Assembly (NCBI GenBank): GCA_946479255.1
Contig: CAMLFK010000248.1
Location: 1 to 7,390, forward strand
Length of the DNA stretch: 7,390 bases
Reading direction: 5' to 3'
Origin: an uncultured Oxalobacteraceae bacterium
GTDB lineage: Bacteria; Pseudomonadota; Gammaproteobacteria; Burkholderiales; Burkholderiaceae
Positions 6,348 to 7,390 of this stretch are shown here, piece after piece. The position numbers and the translations under genes were made by a program. The notes below the pieces were generated by a model. It searched no databases, had not been told where the DNA came from, and saw only the letters and a list, made by a program, of their open reading frames with translations. Every line of letters begins with the position of its first letter. Within the stretch, counting starts at the first letter, position 1.

Positions 6348-7357
6348 TTCAAGCCTTCCTTACGGGACATACCGGCCAACATGATTTTAGCGGCCGACAA
6401 CACGATAAAAGTAATGGCAAACAGGATCAATGCCAGGGCGAACAGCGAGGAGGTGTGCAATACCGACTCGGCCTCGGCAAACTCGTTGGCCAGGGTCGAG
6501 GAAATACTGTTACCGGGGGCGAACAGCGACGCCGACAGTTTATTGGCATTGCCGATGACAAAAGTAACCGCCATGGTTTCGCCGAGCGCGCGGCCCAGGC
6601 CCAGCATGACGCCGCCGACCACGCCCGTCTTGGTATAAGGAAGCACGATCTTGCGCACCACTTCCCACTTGGTGCAGCCCAGGCCGTATGCGGATTCCTT
6701 CAGCACGGCCGGGACGATTTCGAACACGTCGCGCATCACCGAGGCAATGAAAGGAATGATCATCACGGCCAGGATGATGCCTGCGGTCAGGATGCCGATG
6801 CCCATGATGGGGCCGGAAAACAGCATGCCGAGCCAGGGCACGTCGCCGAAGGCGGACTTGAGGAAGGGCTGGACGTAGTCGGAGAACATGGGCGCAAAGA
6901 CGAACAAGCCCCACATGCCGTAGATGATGGACGGGATGCCGGCCAGCAGCTCCACCGCCGTGCCCATCGGGCGGCGCAGCCACACGGGGCAGATTTCAGT
7001 GAGGAACAAGGCAATGCCGAAGCTGATCGGGAAAGCGATGGCCAGCGCGATCAGCGATGTGCTGAGGGTGCCGGCGATGGCGATCAGCGCGCCATACTTG
7101 TCGTTGACCGGGTCCCATTCGACGGTGCTGATGAAACTTGGTCCGAATTCGCGGAAGGCCGGCGCGGCGCCGATCACCAGCGAAATGATGATGCCGACCA
7201 GTACCAGCAGGACGGAGAGCGCGAACAACAGGGTAACTTTATGGAAAACAAAGTCCTGGAAACGTTGCATGCGCATCGTGGAATGCATTGCGGCCTGATC
7301 GATGTCAGGCGCGGCGGTCTTTATCATGTCCATGGTGGCGGAAGGTTGTGCACTCAT
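6344..7357 (-). CDS. pstC: Phosphate ABC transporter permease PstC
   Basis: PstC is the second permease subunit of the high-affinity phosphate importer. The 337 residues have a polar N-terminal cytoplasmic stretch (1-40), then hydrophobic segments at about 41-63, 90-120, 138-158, 183-206, 245-268 and 304-327. The EAA-type loop [20 protein letters not shown] (220-239) faces PstB, and the conserved [14 protein letters not shown] (254-267) follows. The region between about 63 and 88 ([20 protein letters not shown]) is the PstC-typical periplasmic loop. The ATG at 7357 lacks a strong ribosome binding site, and alternative in-frame ATGs at 7333 and 7327 would shorten the polar N terminus. No earlier in-frame start is visible before the window edge. 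It is the first gene of the visible cluster; in relatives pstS lies immediately upstream. Confidence 0.96.
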   Translation of the reverse strand: MSAQPSATMDMIKTAAPDIDQAAMHSTMRMQRFQDFVFHKVTLLFALSVLLVLVGIIISLVIGAAPAFREFGPSFISTVEWDPVNDKYGALIAIAGTLSTSLIALAIAFPISFGIALFLTEICPVWLRRPMGTAVELLAGIPSIIYGMWGLFVFAPMFSDYVQPFLKSAFGDVPWLGMLFSGPIMGIGILTAGIILAVMIIPFIASVMRDVFEIVPAVLKESAYGLGCTKWEVVRKIVLPYTKTGVVGGVMLGLGRALGETMAVTFVIGNANKLSASLFAPGNSISSTLANEFAEAESVLHTSSLFALALILFAITFIVLSAAKIMLAGMSRKEGLK

Positions 7358-7390
7358 CTTGGCGGTCTTGTGGGCGGAAAAGGCAAGGGT
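7358..7390 (-). other. Sequence upstream of pstC, cut by the window edge
   Basis: These 33 nt precede the pstC ATG. The frame that would end on the TGA overlapping the start reads a Pro/Arg-rich string unlike a PstS C terminus, so this is most likely the pstS-pstC spacer. I see no Pho box, promoter or hairpin in it. A Pho box, if present, would be expected upstream of pstS, outside the window. Confidence 0.4.

Noticed and set aside
7358..7390. A Pho box upstream of pstC
   Set aside because: No CTGTCAT-type direct repeat is visible in the 33 nt available; any Pho box is probably ahead of pstS outside the window.

Overview
The window carries most of a phosphate-starvation (Pho) locus from a GC-rich proteobacterium. 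The gene order pstC-pstA-pstB-phoU-phoB-phoR and the protein sequences fit a betaproteobacterium of the Burkholderiales, most likely an Oxalobacteraceae member of the Massilia/Duganella/Janthinobacterium type. That placement is inferred from gene order, protein style and base composition, without a database search.

Layout: apart from one partial gene at the left edge, every gene is on the minus strand, so transcription runs from right to left. From right to left these are pstC (its ATG is 33 nt from the right edge), pstA (overlapping pstC by 4 nt), pstB (its ATG directly follows the pstA stop), a 56-nt AT-rich spacer, phoU, phoB (19 nt after phoU) and phoR (6 nt after phoB). After phoR comes a 74-nt spacer, then a patatin-like phospholipase with a lipoprotein signal peptide, then 26 nt later a small GlcG/HbpS-family protein. 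At the left edge, on the plus strand, is the 3' end of an unrecognised, probably helical protein. It converges on the GlcG gene with a 14-nt gap.

How the genes work together: PstC and PstA form the membrane channel and PstB the ATPase of the high-affinity phosphate importer. The binding protein PstS is not in the window and probably lies just upstream. PhoU couples transporter state to the kinase PhoR, which phosphorylates PhoB, the activator of Pho genes. The two downstream genes are not classical Pho components. They sit where related Burkholderiales often carry ppk and ppx, and a role in phospholipid turnover or stress under phosphate limitation is only a guess.

I see no mobile element, CRISPR array, tRNA, rRNA, convincing terminator or Pho box. 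No new multi-gene system stands out. The less ordinary points are the phoR-downstream gene pair, a strong ribosome binding site serving an out-of-frame start before the patatin gene, and the AT-rich spacer before phoU.
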